Assembly: GCF_007049795.1 (NCBI RefSeq) | Contig: NZ_SCFY01000010.1 | Span: 124,001-188,000, forward strand | Direction of reading: 5' to 3' | Source of the DNA: Ectopseudomonas mendocina | Lineage (GTDB): Bacteria; Pseudomonadota; Gammaproteobacteria; Pseudomonadales; Pseudomonadaceae | DNA: 64,000 nt | Part shown: one piece after another, positions 26,141-36,512 of the stretch | How positions within the stretch are numbered: the stretch's first letter is position 1 | Layout of the letters: every line of letters starts with the position of its first letter | Program-made: the position numbers and the translations under genes | Notes under the pieces: generated by a model | What the model was told of the DNA's origin: nothing | Database searches by the model: none | Seen by the model: only the letters and a program-made list of their open reading frames with translations

Positions 26141-28099
26141 ATGTCAGACACCCATCACGCCCAGCTCGACTGGGACGAGCGCGGCCAGCCTCTGTCGCGC
26201 AGCTACGGCGACATCTATTTCTCCCAGGAAAATGGCCTGGCAGAGACGCGCTACGTCTTCCTCGCCAACAACGATCTGGCGGCGCGTTTCGCCGCTCTCG
26301 CCGACGGCGAATGCCTGAACATCGGCGAGACTGGTTTCGGCACCGGGCTGAATTTCCTCTGCGCCTGGCAGTTGTTCGAGCAACAGGCACCCGCTGGCGC
26401 GCGTCTGCACTTCGTCAGTGTCGAAAAATATCCGCTGCATCACGACGACCTGCAGCGCGCCCTGGCCCTGTGGCCGGAGCTGGCACCGTTCAGCACAGAA
26501 CTGCTGACGCAGTACCGCGCCATTCACCCCGGGTTCCAGCGCCTGCTGTTGGCCGGTGGTCGGGTGGTGCTGACGCTGTTGATCGGCGACGTGATGGAGC
26601 AATTGCCGCAACTGGATGCGCGTATCGACGCCTGGTTTCTCGACGGCTTCAACCCGGCGAAGAACCCTGAAATGTGGACACCCGAGCTGTTCGCCGAACT
26701 GGCGCGACTGTCGGCTCCCGGCACAACCATCGGCACATTTTCCAGCGCCGGCCGGGTACGGCGCGCACTGAATGAAGCCGGCTTCAAGATGACACGCGTG
26801 CCAGGCCTGGGCAAAAAATGGGAGGTGGCTAAAGGGCTGTTCAGCGGTGAGCCGCAAACCGTCGGCAAGCCCTGGTTCGCTCGCCCCGCTCGCCCTCAGG
26901 AAAAACACGCGGTGGTGATCGGCGCTGGCCTGGCCGGCTGCGCCACGGCCGCCAGCCTGGCCGCACGCGGCTGGCGCGTGACTGTGCTGGAGCGGCATGA
27001 CGATGTCGCCCGCGAGGCATCCGGCAATCCCCAGGGCGTGCTCTACCTCAAGCTCTCGGCCCATGGCACCGCGCTGTCACAGTTGATCGTCGCCGGCTTC
27101 GGTCATACCCGCCGCCTGCTCGAACGCCTGCAGCGTGGCGTCGATTGGGATGCCTGCGGTGTGCTGCAACTGGCCTTCGATGCCAAGGAAGCCGAGCGCC
27201 AGGCCAAACTGGCCGCAGCCTTCCCCAACGACCTGCTGCACGCGCTGAGCCAGGATGAGGCCGAGCAACGTGCCGGCATCGGCCTACCGGCCGGCGGCCT
27301 GTTCTACCCGGATGCCGGCTGGGTACACCCACCAGCGCTATGCCGGCAACTGCTGCAACACCCGCTGATCGAACTGCGTCCCTATCACGAGGCGCTGAGC
27401 CTGAGCCGACAGGGCGAACGCTGGCGCGTCGAGGGACAGAGCGGCGTGTTGGCCGAGGCGCCGGTGCTGGTGCTGGCTTGTGCCGCCGAGATATCTCGCC
27501 TGCTGCCGGATACCAACCTGCCGCTCAAGCGCATTCGCGGGCAGATCAGCCGCCTGCCGGCCAACTCGCTCAGCAGTCAATTGCGCACCGTGGTCTGTGC
27601 CGAAGGCTACGTCGCTCCACCGCGCGAAGGCGAACACACCCTGGGAGCCAGCTTCAACTTCCACAGCGACGACCTCACGCCCAGCATCGCCGAGCACGCC
27701 GGCAACCTGGCGCTACTTAGGGAGATATCCACTGACCTGGCCGAGCGCCTGCAGGCCGAACATGTCGACCCCGCGACGCTGGAAGGTCGCGCCGCGTTGC
27801 GCTGCACCAGCCCGGACTACCTGCCGATAGTCGGGCCGCTGGCTGATGCCAAAGCCTTTACCGAGACCTATGCGGTGCTGGCCAGGGACGCCCGCCAAGT
27901 GCCGGATGCATCCTGCCCCTGGCTGCACGGCCTGTACATCAACAGCGGCCACGGCTCACGCGGTTTGATCACCGCGCCACTGTCAGGCGAACTGATCGCC
28001 GCCTGGCTGGAAAACGAGCCGCTGCCAGTGCCACGCGAGGTAGCGGAGGCCAGCCACCCCAATCGCTTTATGCTGCGCAAGCTGATTCGCGGGAGCTGA
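26141..28099 (+). CDS. mnmC: Bifunctional tRNA 5-methylaminomethyl-2-thiouridine synthase
   Basis: A 652-residue two-domain enzyme completing mnm5s2U at the wobble base of tRNAs. The N-terminal SAM-dependent methyltransferase has GETGFGTGLNFLCAW near residues 65-80; the C-terminal FAD oxidase, which removes the carboxymethyl group, opens with VVIGAGLAGCATAASLAARG near 258-277. Both are intact and the length is normal. The last two codons lie inside a 52-bp tandem repeat that also contains the stop of the convergent transporter gene. Confidence 0.96.
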   Translation: MSDTHHAQLDWDERGQPLSRSYGDIYFSQENGLAETRYVFLANNDLAARFAALADGECLNIGETGFGTGLNFLCAWQLFEQQAPAGARLHFVSVEKYPLHHDDLQRALALWPELAPFSTELLTQYRAIHPGFQRLLLAGGRVVLTLLIGDVMEQLPQLDARIDAWFLDGFNPAKNPEMWTPELFAELARLSAPGTTIGTFSSAGRVRRALNEAGFKMTRVPGLGKKWEVAKGLFSGEPQTVGKPWFARPARPQEKHAVVIGAGLAGCATAASLAARGWRVTVLERHDDVAREASGNPQGVLYLKLSAHGTALSQLIVAGFGHTRRLLERLQRGVDWDACGVLQLAFDAKEAERQAKLAAAFPNDLLHALSQDEAEQRAGIGLPAGGLFYPDAGWVHPPALCRQLLQHPLIELRPYHEALSLSRQGERWRVEGQSGVLAEAPVLVLACAAEISRLLPDTNLPLKRIRGQISRLPANSLSSQLRTVVCAEGYVAPPREGEHTLGASFNFHSDDLTPSIAEHAGNLALLREISTDLAERLQAEHVDPATLEGRAALRCTSPDYLPIVGPLADAKAFTETYAVLARDARQVPDASCPWLHGLYINSGHGSRGLITAPLSGELIAAWLENEPLPVPREVAEASHPNRFMLRKLIRGS

Positions 28100-28198
28100 T
28101 CGACGGTGCGCACGGCGCACCCTACCGGGTTGGCCGCGCTTACGCTGCTGATCGACGGTGCGCACGGCGCACCCTACCGGGTTGGCCGCGCTTACGCT
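28095..28198. repeat. Perfect 52-bp tandem repeat spanning two convergent stops
   Basis: The 52 bases 28095-28146 are repeated exactly at 28147-28198. Each unit carries the inverted core GGTGCGCACGGCGCACC. The first copy holds the mnmC stop (28097-28099) and the second holds the stop of the EamA gene (28192-28194). The core is related to the GTAGGGTGCGC hairpins at 51128-51211 and 23081. Confidence 0.97.
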
Positions 28199-29085
28199 CT
28201 GGCCTCAGCAAGCACCGGTTTGGGTTTGCGAAACACCAGCACGTTGCCCAGCATCACCAGACCCAGGCCGAGCAGCGCCGGGGTCGTCCATTGGTAGCCC
28301 TCGAGGAACACCGAGATGTTCAGCGCCACTACCGGGAACAACACCGTGCAATAGGCCGCGCGCTCCGGGCCCATGCGTCCGACTAGGGTCAGGTAGGCGG
28401 TAAAGCCGATTACCGATCCGGGAATCGCCAGGTACAGCAGCGAACCCACGTAGCGCGCGTTCCATTCGAAAGCGAACGGCGTACCGCTGACCAGGCAGAT
28501 ACCCACCAGCATCAGCGCGCCATAGAGCATGCCCCAGGCATTGGTGGTCAGCGGCTTGAGTCCGGCCTTCTGCTGCAGGCTGGAAAGCATGTTACCGGCC
28601 GAGAAAAACAGCGTGCCGCACAGCGCCAGGCCGATGCCGAGCAGGCTTTCGCGGCTGGTTTCGTGCCCGGCCAACTCCGGCCAGAACAGTAGGCCAAGGC
28701 CGACCAGCCCCAACGCGCCCCCGAGCAGCACGTTGGCAGCGATACGCTGTTTGAAGAACAATCGCGCATTGATCGCGTTCCACAGGGTGGCGGTGGAGAA
28801 GATCACCGCGATCAGGCCACTGGGGATCCACTGGCTGGCGGTGTAGAAGCACAGAAAGTTGAGGCAGAACAGGCACAGCCCCTGGACCAGGCAAATGCCC
28901 TGGCCACGGCGATCCAGCGGCTGCAGGCGGCCGCTGAACCAGAGCATGGTGAACAGCACCGCCGAGGCCAGCGCGAAGCGATAGGCGATGGAGGCGGCAA
29001 CGGCCACCTCGCCCATCTGAAATTTGATGGCGATCCAGGTGGTGCCCCAGATCAATACGGTCAGCAGGTAAAGCGACAGGTTCAT
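28192..29085 (-). CDS. EamA-family (DMT superfamily) transporter
   Basis: A 297-residue inner-membrane protein with ten hydrophobic segments forming two EamA repeats: LIWGTTWIAIKFQMG at about 10-24 and AWGMLYGALMLVGICLV at about 175-191. The family exports metabolites or drugs, with substrates usually unassigned. The start MNLSLYLLTVLIW has GGGAGATTCTCG upstream, while the longer in-frame start falls in non-conserved sequence. Its stop lies in the second copy of a 52-bp tandem repeat shared with mnmC. Confidence 0.9.
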   Translation of the reverse strand: MNLSLYLLTVLIWGTTWIAIKFQMGEVAVAASIAYRFALASAVLFTMLWFSGRLQPLDRRGQGICLVQGLCLFCLNFLCFYTASQWIPSGLIAVIFSTATLWNAINARLFFKQRIAANVLLGGALGLVGLGLLFWPELAGHETSRESLLGIGLALCGTLFFSAGNMLSSLQQKAGLKPLTTNAWGMLYGALMLVGICLVSGTPFAFEWNARYVGSLLYLAIPGSVIGFTAYLTLVGRMGPERAAYCTVLFPVVALNISVFLEGYQWTTPALLGLGLVMLGNVLVFRKPKPVLAEARA

Positions 29086-29235
29086 CGAGAATCTCCCAAA
29101 ACTGGAGCACAGTCTGTAAGCGATAGGCGCCAGGCGCTTGCACAAAGTTGCGCATTTATCGCCGCGCCATCACTGCCTGCCATCGCGCTGATGGCTTTAT
29201 CATGCGGGTTTTATCAGTCAGGTCATTCTCACCGC

Positions 29236-31122
29236 ATGTTTTCCGCCGTCGCGCGCTACAAACAACTGTTGTCCAGCGCCCTCGCCCGCTACTTCCCCCA
29301 CACTACCGCCTACCTGCGCGCCGAGAGCGAAGCTGCGCAGCCGCGCAAGCCCGTGCGCAAGCAGAGCAAGAAGAAGTCCGCTGGCAACAAGAAAGCCGGC
29401 ACTCGCAAGGCCGCCAGCGGCAAGCCTGGCCCCGCCGGCATCTACCCCGCCACCCGGCTGAAGATCGAAGACGCCCAGGTGCAGGCCATGCGCGAGCGCG
29501 TGACCCAAGCGGTGAGTGCCGGGCTGATCGGCGCACCGTCGGACGAACAATGGGCGATGATTCTATGCCGTGCGCCGCTGGCGCGCATTTTCGCCGGCGC
29601 CGGCTCGGGCAAGTCGAGCACGCTGGTACTGCGTGTGGTGTTCCTGCTCTGTCACCTGGAGGTCGACCCCAAGCGCCTGACGGTGATCTCCTTCACCAAC
29701 GCCTCCTGCCACGAACTGCGCGAGCGCCTGCAAAGCCTGCTCGACTTCTGGCACTACCCGCACCATGCGCGCCAGTGCGTGCGCACCTTCCACGCTGCCA
29801 TGGCCACGCTGGCCAAGGAAAGCCTGGGCAACCCGCGCTGGTTCGAGCAACTGGACGAGCCCAACGACGAACCGGACAACCCGCTCACCGGCGCTCGCCT
29901 GCGTCCCGCGCAACAGCGCCTGCTCAAACAGGCCTACCAGAACGCCTACGCCGACGATGCGCGCTTTCGCGCCCTGACCCACCGCCTACTCAAGCTGCCG
30001 GCACCCGAAGAGCCGCCACAGGGCAAGCCCAAGGCGCCACTGGATACCTGCAAGCTATCCGGTGAGTTCGCCGCCCTGCCGCTGTTCGAGCTGCTGCACG
30101 GGCAGATCGACTTCGCCGAGAGCCTGGGGATTCGTCTCGACCGCCTGGACGTGAAGGCCTTGGGCTGCGCGCCCCGCGAGCGTGATTTCATCGAGGCCAT
30201 GCAGCGCTTTCACCTGCACTTCAGCGCCCTGCTACAGAGCCAGGGGCTGATCAGCTTCAACGGCGCGTTCGCACAGTTGAGCGAGCGACTGAGCAGCGAC
30301 GGCGGCAAACCCGGCCCCGCCCTGCTCGCCTTGAGTCACTTGCTGATCGACGAATTCCAGGACATCTCGCCGCAGATCGTGCTGTGGTTGCAGGCCGTGC
30401 ATCGCCGCCTGCATGCGGCGGGCGAACGCATCAGCCTGATGGCCATCGGCGACGACTGGCAATCGATCTACGGCTGGCGCGGCAGCTCGCCGGAGCTGTT
30501 CATCAACTTCGACCGCCACTTCCCCAGCCGTGGACGCGGCAAAAGCACCACCCTGCTGCTGGGCACCAACTACCGCAGCATCGAGCCGGTGATCCGCGAT
30601 GGTGAGAAGGTGCTGGCCGAGGTGCACAGCAAGCAGGCCAAGACCTGCGTCGCGGCCAAGGCCATGCAACCGGGCGACCACGGCGTCAAGCTGATCAAGC
30701 GCTTCGATCTGGCCAGCGGCCTACCGCGTCTGCTGGAGGAAATACGCGCGCAGTGCACTCATGTCGCCAGCCGCCCGAACGCCGACCGCACCGCCGTACT
30801 GCTGCTCAGCCGACGCAACGAGCCGCTGCAGCAGGTGCGCGCGCAGCTGGACAAGGCGCTGCCGGTAAAAACCATGACCATCCACCGCGCCAAGGGTCTG
30901 CAGGCCGAGGTGGCGATCATCCTCGACGACTGCCTGCCGGCGGACAAACACCCGCTGCGCAACGCGCTCTACGCCCAGTGCGGTTTCTTCGCCGGCAGCT
31001 ACGACCAGGCCATGCAGGACGAAGCCCGGCGCCTGGCCTACGTGGCCATCACCCGTGGCGTGAGCCGGGTGCTGTGGTACACGCGCAAGGCGCAGGGTGC
31101 GACGCAGTGCCTGGCCAGCTAG
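29236..31122 (+). CDS. UvrD/Rep-family DNA helicase-like ATPase
   Basis: A 628-residue superfamily 1 helicase. Walker A is FAGAGSGKSSTL at about 119, Walker B LLIDEFQDIS at about 371-380, motif III/IV YGWRGSSPELFINFDRHF, and motif V TIHRAKGLQAEVAIILDD near residue 550; all key residues are present. Ahead of the helicase core a lysine-rich linker (KQSKKKSAGNKKAGTRKAAS, about 40-60) could add DNA binding. The start MFSAVARYKQLLSS was chosen for better position than a start 15 codons earlier; neither has a strong ribosome site. UvrD itself is about 720 residues, so this is a shorter paralogue of unknown role. Confidence 0.88.
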   Translation: MFSAVARYKQLLSSALARYFPHTTAYLRAESEAAQPRKPVRKQSKKKSAGNKKAGTRKAASGKPGPAGIYPATRLKIEDAQVQAMRERVTQAVSAGLIGAPSDEQWAMILCRAPLARIFAGAGSGKSSTLVLRVVFLLCHLEVDPKRLTVISFTNASCHELRERLQSLLDFWHYPHHARQCVRTFHAAMATLAKESLGNPRWFEQLDEPNDEPDNPLTGARLRPAQQRLLKQAYQNAYADDARFRALTHRLLKLPAPEEPPQGKPKAPLDTCKLSGEFAALPLFELLHGQIDFAESLGIRLDRLDVKALGCAPRERDFIEAMQRFHLHFSALLQSQGLISFNGAFAQLSERLSSDGGKPGPALLALSHLLIDEFQDISPQIVLWLQAVHRRLHAAGERISLMAIGDDWQSIYGWRGSSPELFINFDRHFPSRGRGKSTTLLLGTNYRSIEPVIRDGEKVLAEVHSKQAKTCVAAKAMQPGDHGVKLIKRFDLASGLPRLLEEIRAQCTHVASRPNADRTAVLLLSRRNEPLQQVRAQLDKALPVKTMTIHRAKGLQAEVAIILDDCLPADKHPLRNALYAQCGFFAGSYDQAMQDEARRLAYVAITRGVSRVLWYTRKAQGATQCLAS

Positions 31123-31171
31123 AACGCCCGGCGAATACTCCGCTCCCGTAAAGCTCACAAAGCAGCCTGGC

Positions 31172-31197
31172 GTAGGAGCCCCGCCTCGGGGCGAAGC
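31172..31197. repeat. Single REP-like hairpin
   Basis: GTAGGAGCCCCGCCTCGGGGCG followed by AAGC; the GCCCCG/CGGGGC arms form a short hairpin. It has the same GTAGGAG head as the other Pseudomonas-type repeats in the window but a different stem and stands alone after the helicase gene. Confidence 0.7.
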
Positions 31198-31282
31198 TTT
31201 TCAGGTCAGCGCCATGCTTAAAACTCTGGGGCTAGGCGATTGATCGGGCTCTGGTTATGACCCGGTACTTTCTACAGGCAAC

Positions 31283-31391
31283 AAAAAACCCGCCGAAGCG
31301 GGTTTCCTCCCAACCATCCGACATCCTGTCGGCAGCCATCTTGGCCTGGTCATCTTCCTTGATCCTCAGCGCTCCATCGCTGCAGGGGATG
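31283..31391 (-). ncRNA. Candidate small regulatory RNA, possibly RgsA-like
   Basis: In a 352-base gap without a gene, the reverse strand has a -10-like TAATCT (31397-31402), then about 109 bases ending in an ideal intrinsic terminator (stem AACCCGC / GCGGGTT, loop TTCG, then TTTTTT, 31283-31304). The predicted RNA carries several GGA motifs (GAGGATC, AAGGAAG, CAGGATG, TCGGATG, GAGGAAA), some of which could be CsrA/Rsm contact sites. Size, layout and the stretch AAGATGACCAGGCC recall the RpoS-dependent RgsA (P16) RNA of pseudomonads, but this is from memory and unverified. No reading frame with a ribosome site explains the segment. Confidence 0.55.
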
Positions 31392-31474
31392 GATGTAGAT
31401 TAGTGATCGGCCCGCATGGGCAACAGTGGCGGTTGCCGTTATCGCCTGTAAGACATTCGCCATAGACGACTGCT

Positions 31475-32005
31475 TCAGCGACCGATCATTCGCGCCAATA
31501 CATCCTCACCGCCCTGGCGGCGATGGACAAAGGCCATGGCGGCATGGCCAATCACCATGAACAGCAACAGCCAGCCCAGGTTGCCATGCAGCAGGCCAGC
31601 TGGAGCGATCATCCACTCGATCTTGCCGTCAAAACCGGGCATGACGGTCATGCCGAATGCCACGAACTCCCGGCCCGAGCCGTACTGACGCAGCAGCGCG
31701 ACAAAAGGAATCACGAACAGCAGTGCATACAGGGCCAGATGCCCAAGGCGCGCCGGGATGCTGACTGCGGCAGGACGGTGGTTACGGTTGTAAAACGCCC
31801 AAAGCAGACGAATCACCACCAGCACCATCAGCAGCAGTCCTGTTGCCTTGTGCGTGCCCCAGGCGAACTTGTCCAGCACGCTGTCTTCCAGCAGGACATG
31901 GGCCAGTACGGTGACGAACTGCCACCCCAGCAAAATGGCCATACCCCAGTGCAGCAGGCGTGTAACCAAGCCATAGCGCTGCGCGCAATCATGCAAATTC
32001 GACAT
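31475..32005 (-). CDS. Cytochrome b561
   Basis: A 176-residue inner-membrane di-heme cytochrome with four transmembrane helices. Candidate heme ligands are H19 (TRLLHWG), H52 (GTHKATGLL), and the histidines of LLHGNLGW and VIGHAAMAFVH near residues 139-158. In this family electrons pass from ubiquinol or to superoxide or periplasmic partners; a specific role, such as the CybB superoxide:ubiquinone reaction of E. coli, is only an inference. The start MSNLHDCAQRYG is well placed. It is expressed alone. Confidence 0.92.
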   Translation of the reverse strand: MSNLHDCAQRYGLVTRLLHWGMAILLGWQFVTVLAHVLLEDSVLDKFAWGTHKATGLLLMVLVVIRLLWAFYNRNHRPAAVSIPARLGHLALYALLFVIPFVALLRQYGSGREFVAFGMTVMPGFDGKIEWMIAPAGLLHGNLGWLLLFMVIGHAAMAFVHRRQGGEDVLARMIGR

Positions 32006-32145
32006 CGTGCATCCTCTTCAATGTCATCAACGAACACGGTGTTCGGGCCACCAATCGTTGGCAAAAACCCGTTCCAGACGCAATGGTGCCGTGCAGCAGC
32101 ACGAGACTGCGCCTGCAGATGTTAGCGGATATGTCAGAAAGGCAT

Positions 32146-32180
32146 CACGCCACGCCCCCGACGACTGCGGGCGTGGCGTG
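32146..32180 (-). terminator. Terminator of opgGH
   Basis: Perfect 12-bp arms CACGCCACGCCC (32146-32157) and GGGCGTGGCGTG (32169-32180) around an 11-base loop, starting right after the opgH stop on the reverse strand. The tail on that strand (ATGCCTTTCTGA) has only a short T run, so termination may be partial. Confidence 0.75.
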
Positions 32181-32184
32181 CTGA

Positions 32185-34725
32185 TCAGGCATCGCGCAGC
32201 GCTTCGCGCCAGGCGTGGTATTGCGGCTCCTGCCAGATGCGCGCGTGCAGGCGCGCCATGCCGTCAGGATCGTTGAGCAGACGCCAGCGGGTTGCCTCGA
32301 CCTTGCCCTCAGGCCCGGCACTGAGGATTTCCTCGATACGCGCTTCGCGCAGCGCTTCGGCGGCGGGCACCACCTTGGCATGGCGGGCGCGGGCCATAGC
32401 GCAGACCAGGGCGTTGTACAGCGGATCGACCACAGCACGCAGGAAACCCTTGCGCAGCGCACGCGAACTGTTCAGTTGCTCGTACTCGGAGGTGTTTCTC
32501 AGCTCCACTGGCACCTTGTGCTCCTCCGGTATCAGGAACAGCTTGCTGCGCCGCGCTGCCAGTCCTGGCGCGGTACGACTGGTCAGCACCGAGACCACAG
32601 GCGACAGCACCAGCGACACCACGATAGGCGCCAGCCACCAGAGGAAGTCCGGGTTGAGCCAGGCCACCAGTGCCGTCCAGCTGATACCGATCAGCACCTG
32701 GGTACCGTGACGACGGAACGCTTCGCTCCAGGGGGTCGAGTCATCCACACGCTGCGGCGAGTTCCACTGCACCGACCAGCCGAGGAAAGCAGCGGTGACG
32801 AACAGGCTGTGGAACAGCATGCGCACAGGTGCGAGCAGCACCGAGCAGGAGGCCTCCAACAGCATCGACAGCAGCACCCGCGTACGACCACCGTAGGCTT
32901 CCGCGCCCTTGATCCAGATCAGCAGCACACTGAGCAGCTTGGGCAGGAACAGCAACGTCATGGTCGCCGAGAACAGCGCCACGGCCTCTTCGGGTTGCCA
33001 GCGCGGCCACAACGGGTAGAGCTGATTGGGCTGCAGGAAGTACTCCGGCACCATCAGCGTATGGATCGCCAGCAGACAGGTCGACAGCACCAGGAACAAC
33101 AGCCATAGCGGCGCCGACAGGTAGGACATGACGCCTGTAAGGAACACCACGCGATGCACGGCGTGCATGCCACGCACCAGGAACAGGCGGAAGTTCATCA
33201 GGTTGCCGTGGCACCAGCGGCGATCACGCTTGAGCTCGTCGAGCAGGTTCGGTGGCAGCTCTTCATAACTGCCCGGCAGGTCGTAGGCGATCCACACGCC
33301 CCAACCGGCACGGCGCATCAGCGCGGCTTCGACGAAGTCGTGAGAGAGAATTGCGCCAGCGAAAGAACCAGTGCCCGGCAAGGGCGCCAAAGCGCAGTGC
33401 TCGATGAAGGGTTTGACCCGAATGATCGCGTTGTGACCCCAGTAGTGCGATTCACCCAGCTGCCAGAAGTTGAGCCCTGCGGTGAACAGCGGTCCGTAGA
33501 CGCTGGTGGCGAACTGTTGCAGGCGCGCGTACAGGGTGTCCATGCCCGATGCCTTGGGGGCGGTCTGGATAATGCCCGCCCCGGGGTTGGCCTCCATCAG
33601 GCGCACCAGGCGGGTCAGGCAATCGCCGCTCATCACGCTGTCGGCATCGAGCACTACCATGTAGCGATAGTTGCTGCCCCAGCGCCGGCAGAAGTCGTCG
33701 ATGTTGCCGCTCTTGCGTTTCACCCGACGCCGACGGCGGCGATAGAAGATATGGCCGAAGCCTTCCACTTCGCGGCACAACTCCATCCAGGCCTGTTGTT
33801 CGGCCACGCAGATATCCGGGTCGTTGCTGTCGCTGAGAACGAAGAAGTCGAAATGATCGAGTTGCCCGGTAGCCTTGAGCGACTCGAAAGTCGCGCGCAG
33901 GCCGGCGAAGACACGCGGCACGTGCTCGTTGGCAATCGGCATGACCAACGCGGTACGCGCCCGCGGCGAGATCGGCTCATCGCCGCAACTGCTGGCGGAG
34001 ATGCTATAGCGATCACGCCCCTTCAGCAGTTGGAAGAAGCCCATCAGCGCGGTCCAGAACCCCATCGACACCCAGCAGAACAGCAGGGCGAACAGCGCCA
34101 GGATGCTGGTCTGCACCACATAGGGCAGGATCTGCCGCGCCGACTCCTGCCAGGGCTGCTCGAACACCAGCCCCAGGTCGACCAGCGACCAGCCCTGATA
34201 GGGCAACACCGACTTCATGTACCAGGTGGCGACCACGGTCTGCGTGATCATCAGCACCAACAGCGCCGCACGACGCACCGCGGCGACATGGCGCCAACGC
34301 TCTTCGGCAAAGTCCTCGCTTTCGCGCGTACGTGGTCGCGGTGCCGGCTTCTCGCCCTTCAGGCGGCGCCAGCCGCGCTGCAGGATATTGGTCTGCCAGG
34401 GTTCCGGCACCATGCGCGTGCGCTTGATCGGCGGCGTCGAATCGATGGTCGGACGCCCCTGGTGATCCTGCACGATGCGGCAGCCGCGCTCGAGTGCATC
34501 CGGCCAGCCCAGTGCCAGGCGGGCCGGTACCGAATCGAGCATCTCGCGGGTTTCTTCCAGAGGCTCGGCCGCTGCCTGATCGTCCTCATGCAGGGCACGG
34601 TGCAGCGTGGCGAGGTCGCCACCCTCCTCCTCCACGCGATTAGCCAAAGCCTGCTGCCGCTCCTGATCGAGCGGCAGTTCACCCAGGTAATCCTGGATCT
34701 GTGTAGCGTCTAGGGTGTTATTCAT
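32185..34725 (-). CDS. opgH: Glucans biosynthesis glucosyltransferase H
   Basis: An 846-residue inner-membrane enzyme that polymerises glucose from UDP-glucose into the beta-1,2-linked backbone of osmoregulated periplasmic glucans. It is a family 2 glycosyltransferase: [11 protein letters not shown] is the DxD-type nucleotide-sugar site, and at least six membrane segments flank the catalytic part. Chosen start [15 protein letters not shown] overlaps the end of opgG by 8 bases, so the two are translationally coupled with opgG first; an earlier in-frame start is deep within opgG. OpgH also moderates cell division in E. coli, which is not tested here. Confidence 0.95.
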   Translation of the reverse strand: MNNTLDATQIQDYLGELPLDQERQQALANRVEEEGGDLATLHRALHEDDQAAAEPLEETREMLDSVPARLALGWPDALERGCRIVQDHQGRPTIDSTPPIKRTRMVPEPWQTNILQRGWRRLKGEKPAPRPRTRESEDFAEERWRHVAAVRRAALLVLMITQTVVATWYMKSVLPYQGWSLVDLGLVFEQPWQESARQILPYVVQTSILALFALLFCWVSMGFWTALMGFFQLLKGRDRYSISASSCGDEPISPRARTALVMPIANEHVPRVFAGLRATFESLKATGQLDHFDFFVLSDSNDPDICVAEQQAWMELCREVEGFGHIFYRRRRRRVKRKSGNIDDFCRRWGSNYRYMVVLDADSVMSGDCLTRLVRLMEANPGAGIIQTAPKASGMDTLYARLQQFATSVYGPLFTAGLNFWQLGESHYWGHNAIIRVKPFIEHCALAPLPGTGSFAGAILSHDFVEAALMRRAGWGVWIAYDLPGSYEELPPNLLDELKRDRRWCHGNLMNFRLFLVRGMHAVHRVVFLTGVMSYLSAPLWLLFLVLSTCLLAIHTLMVPEYFLQPNQLYPLWPRWQPEEAVALFSATMTLLFLPKLLSVLLIWIKGAEAYGGRTRVLLSMLLEASCSVLLAPVRMLFHSLFVTAAFLGWSVQWNSPQRVDDSTPWSEAFRRHGTQVLIGISWTALVAWLNPDFLWWLAPIVVSLVLSPVVSVLTSRTAPGLAARRSKLFLIPEEHKVPVELRNTSEYEQLNSSRALRKGFLRAVVDPLYNALVCAMARARHAKVVPAAEALREARIEEILSAGPEGKVEATRWRLLNDPDGMARLHARIWQEPQYHAWREALRDA

Positions 34726-36277
34726 GGGAAGGCAGCTGATAGCTCCAGGTTTCCGACACAGGCTTGCCGTCCTCGACCAGCGCGGCACGCATCTCCACCG
34801 GCTGCGCCGGGTTCTTGACCTTGATCCGCAGGGTCAGGCGCCAGCCTTTGCTGACCGGGTTGTAACGCAGGCTGTCTTCCAGCAACTCGGCGTTGCCATC
34901 GACGCTGACCTGAACAGTCGGCGCCGCGTCGGGCGAACGCTTGGCCAGCTCCTCACCGACGAAATCGACCACCAGCGCGGTACTGCCATCGGCCTGACGA
35001 ATCAGGTTGGCCTGCTTGATATCACCCTCCGACAGCCGGGTCTGGCTGACCATGGCCAGTTGCGGATCGTGCAGTTTGGCGTCGTCACGGCTGAAGTGTA
35101 GGCGATAGGCCACATCCAGCGACTCGCCCGGTGCCGGCAGCTTCTCGGGACGCCACAGGGCGACGATGTTGTCGTTGGTTTCGTCCGGCGTGGGGATCTC
35201 CACCAGCTCGACATGACCGGCACCCCAGTCACCAACGGTTTCCACCCAACCGCTCGGGCGCAGCTCGTAGCGGTCATCAAGATCCTGGTACTGGTTGAAG
35301 TCACGGCCACGCTGCATCAAACCGAAACCACGTGGGTTGTCGATGCGATAGCTGCTGACGTTGAGGCGCTGCGGGTTGTTCAGCGGACGCCAGATCCACT
35401 CGCCATTGCCGGCATGGATGGCCAGGCCATCGGAGTCATGCAGCTGCGGGCGGTAATTCGGCCGTGGCCAAGGCTGGTTGGCACCGAACAGGTACATGCT
35501 GGTCAGCGGCGCGATACCGAGCTTTTCGACGTTCTCACGCAGGTAGACCTTCGATTGCACCTCGAGCACGCTGTCGCGCCCCGGTTTGATTTCCATGCGG
35601 TAAGCGCCGGTGGCGCGCGGCGAGTCGAGCAGTGCGTAGATCACCAGGCTGCGGCGGTCGGGCTGCGGCTTCTCGATCCAGAACTCGCTGAAACGCGGGA
35701 ACTCTTCGCCCGATGGCAGCGCGGTGTCGATAGCCAGACCGCGCGCGGAAAGACCGAACACCTGCCCTTTGCCGACGATGCGGAAGTAGCTGGCGCCCAG
35801 CACGCTCATCACCTCATCGTGCCGACCGTTGGTGTTGATCTCGTTGATCACCTTGAAGCCGGCAAAACCGAGATCTTTGAGGTCATCCGGGTTCAGGTTG
35901 AGATCGCCGAAGTCGAACATCGACGGGTCGTACTTGATTTCCTGGGTGCCTTCGGCGGTCACTTCGTTGATCTTCACCGGCACATCGAAGTGCATGCCCT
36001 GGTGGAAGAAGTACAGCCGGAACGGCGTCTTGCCATCAGCCCAGTGTGCTTTTTCCTCAAGGAAGCGCACCTTCTGATAGCCAGCGAACGGCAATTCGCG
36101 CAGCGCAGCCGGCAGATTGCTTTGCGGGGCGCTGTAGCTTTCGGCGGCAAGCGCCTTGGCCTTGACCGCCACATCATCCAGATCGAAGGCCCAACTCTGG
36201 GCAGCGAACAACAGCGGGAGCACACAGAAGGCCAGCTTGCCGGCCTTACCCATACGGGCTCCAGAACAACGACTCAT
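34718..36277 (-). CDS. opgG: Glucans biosynthesis protein G
   Basis: A 519-residue periplasmic protein needed for making or branching osmoregulated periplasmic glucans. It has a signal peptide ([20 protein letters not shown]) and the conserved body with [14 protein letters not shown] and [14 protein letters not shown]. The start at 36277 has GGAGG 10 bases upstream; the ATG at 36253 (MGKAGK) with GGAG 5 bases upstream is an equally plausible start and would give a tidier signal peptide. It leads the opgGH operon, and its last 8 bases overlap opgH. Confidence 0.94.
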   Translation of the reverse strand: MSRCSGARMGKAGKLAFCVLPLLFAAQSWAFDLDDVAVKAKALAAESYSAPQSNLPAALRELPFAGYQKVRFLEEKAHWADGKTPFRLYFFHQGMHFDVPVKINEVTAEGTQEIKYDPSMFDFGDLNLNPDDLKDLGFAGFKVINEINTNGRHDEVMSVLGASYFRIVGKGQVFGLSARGLAIDTALPSGEEFPRFSEFWIEKPQPDRRSLVIYALLDSPRATGAYRMEIKPGRDSVLEVQSKVYLRENVEKLGIAPLTSMYLFGANQPWPRPNYRPQLHDSDGLAIHAGNGEWIWRPLNNPQRLNVSSYRIDNPRGFGLMQRGRDFNQYQDLDDRYELRPSGWVETVGDWGAGHVELVEIPTPDETNDNIVALWRPEKLPAPGESLDVAYRLHFSRDDAKLHDPQLAMVSQTRLSEGDIKQANLIRQADGSTALVVDFVGEELAKRSPDAAPTVQVSVDGNAELLEDSLRYNPVSKGWRLTLRIKVKNPAQPVEMRAALVEDGKPVSETWSYQLPSHE

Positions 36278-36512
36278 CGACACACAGCCTCCAGGGCAAC
36301 ACGTACTGACAAGCAGCGGCAAGCCCAGGGGCGGCCGCTGCAGGGAGTTGAAACGGGCGAATGGTACAAATACAACGCGAGCACGATGCAGACAGCCAAC
36401 CGGACGGTGACGTCTCCGCATCCGCGGATTCTTTCTGCGCATTATTACCAGATCGTGAAGTCCGGCACAGGTGCTCGCGCGAGTATATTTTTCGCCTCCT
36501 TGGGCCACGCTC

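Noticed and set aside
28095..28198. CRISPR array
   Set aside because: The two copies are directly adjacent with no spacer, and no cas gene is near.
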